5,596 bases of DNA, from positions 1 through 5,596 of the forward strand of contig CAMOCR010000044.1 of assembly GCA_946611025.1 (NCBI GenBank), given 5' to 3'. Under the pieces are notes generated by a model. The model was not told the DNA's origin. It did no database searches and worked only from the letters and a program-made list of their open reading frames with translations. The stretch comes from an uncultured Alphaproteobacteria bacterium. GTDB taxonomy: Bacteria > Pseudomonadota > Alphaproteobacteria > Rs-D84. Below, piece by piece: positions 5,357 through 5,596 of this stretch (positions are counted from its first letter, which is position 1; the number at the start of each line of letters is the position of its first letter). Position numbers and translations under genes: made by a program.

Positions 5357-5596
5357 TTACATTTCGCGTGGAATCTTTAAGCCCATCAGGTCGATTGCTG
5401 TTGCCAATGTGTCGCGGGCAATTTGCACAATGTGGATACGCCCTGCCCGTGTTGCATCGTCAACATCATCACGCATAATTGGGCAATTGTGATAAAATGT
5501 GTTTATCAATTGGCATAAATCATACGCATAGTTCGCAACCATATCTGTCGCACGGTTATCAAACGCCGACATAATCATACGGTCAAAGTCCATAAT
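5357..5596 (-). CDS. argS: Arginyl-tRNA synthetase, C-terminal 79 residues only
   Basis: ArgRS attaches arginine to tRNA-Arg in the cytoplasm. Only the end of the C-terminal DALR anticodon-binding domain is inside the window; the frame is open at the right edge and the catalytic domain lies beyond it. The visible part carries the family pattern: an amphipathic helix (VANYAYDLCQLINTFYHNCPIM, seen as AYDL...NTFYHNCP), then R.HIVQIAR.TLATAIDLMGL and the typical ending P.EM before TAA. The corresponding stretch of E. coli ArgS reads LYDLAGLF..FYEHCPIL and ends ERM. The Met at 5593 is internal, not a start. The gene ends in its own terminator and is separate from rplM. Confidence 0.9.
   Translation of the reverse strand: MMDFDRMIMSAFDNRATDMVANYAYDLCQLINTFYHNCPIMRDDVDDATRAGRIHIVQIARDTLATAIDLMGLKIPREM

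Overview
The window carries seven genes, all on the minus strand, so transcription runs from high to low coordinates. Five are complete and two are cut by the window edges. In transcription order they are the 3' end of argS, rplM, rpsI, tig, thyA, an unrecognised 167-residue coiled-coil gene, and the 5' part of a secreted repeat protein. The DNA is AT-rich. The bacterial gene set, the signal peptide and the alphaproteobacterial look of L13 (LRGKNKPT.TP..DCGD) and of an N-terminally extended S9 suggest a Gram-negative alphaproteobacterium, perhaps a host- or gut-associated lineage with a compact genome. That placement is inference from protein style, not from a marker search.

Layout from right to left: argS ends at 5357 and is followed by an intrinsic terminator (about 5322-5349). 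A near-consensus sigma70-type promoter (5251-5279) starts the rplM-rpsI operon. Those two genes overlap by one base (TAATG) and end in a strong terminator (4159-4190). tig (trigger factor) follows and ends two bases before its own terminator (2772-2798). thyA (thymidylate synthase) follows with its own terminator (1675-1703). A gene for a small charged helical protein (1107-1610) has an excellent promoter with an inverted repeat between its -35 and -10 boxes, and a terminator directly after the stop. The last gene (1-997, incomplete) starts with a signal peptide and runs into tandem helical repeats resembling the stalks of phage tail fibres and trimeric adhesins.

The right two thirds is housekeeping: tRNA charging, ribosome assembly, co-translational folding and dTMP synthesis. 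Nearly every unit has its own hairpin terminator, which suggests mostly independent transcription units apart from rplM-rpsI. The left third is the accessory part and holds the two uncharacterised products. I see no mobile element, CRISPR array, tRNA or rRNA. The most interesting items are the repeat-stalk exported protein, the orphan coiled-coil gene with a possible operator, an insertion-bearing ThyA with an unusual C-terminus, a histidine-rich stretch in trigger factor, and a histone-H1-like tail on S9. I found no clear evidence of a complete new multi-gene system.
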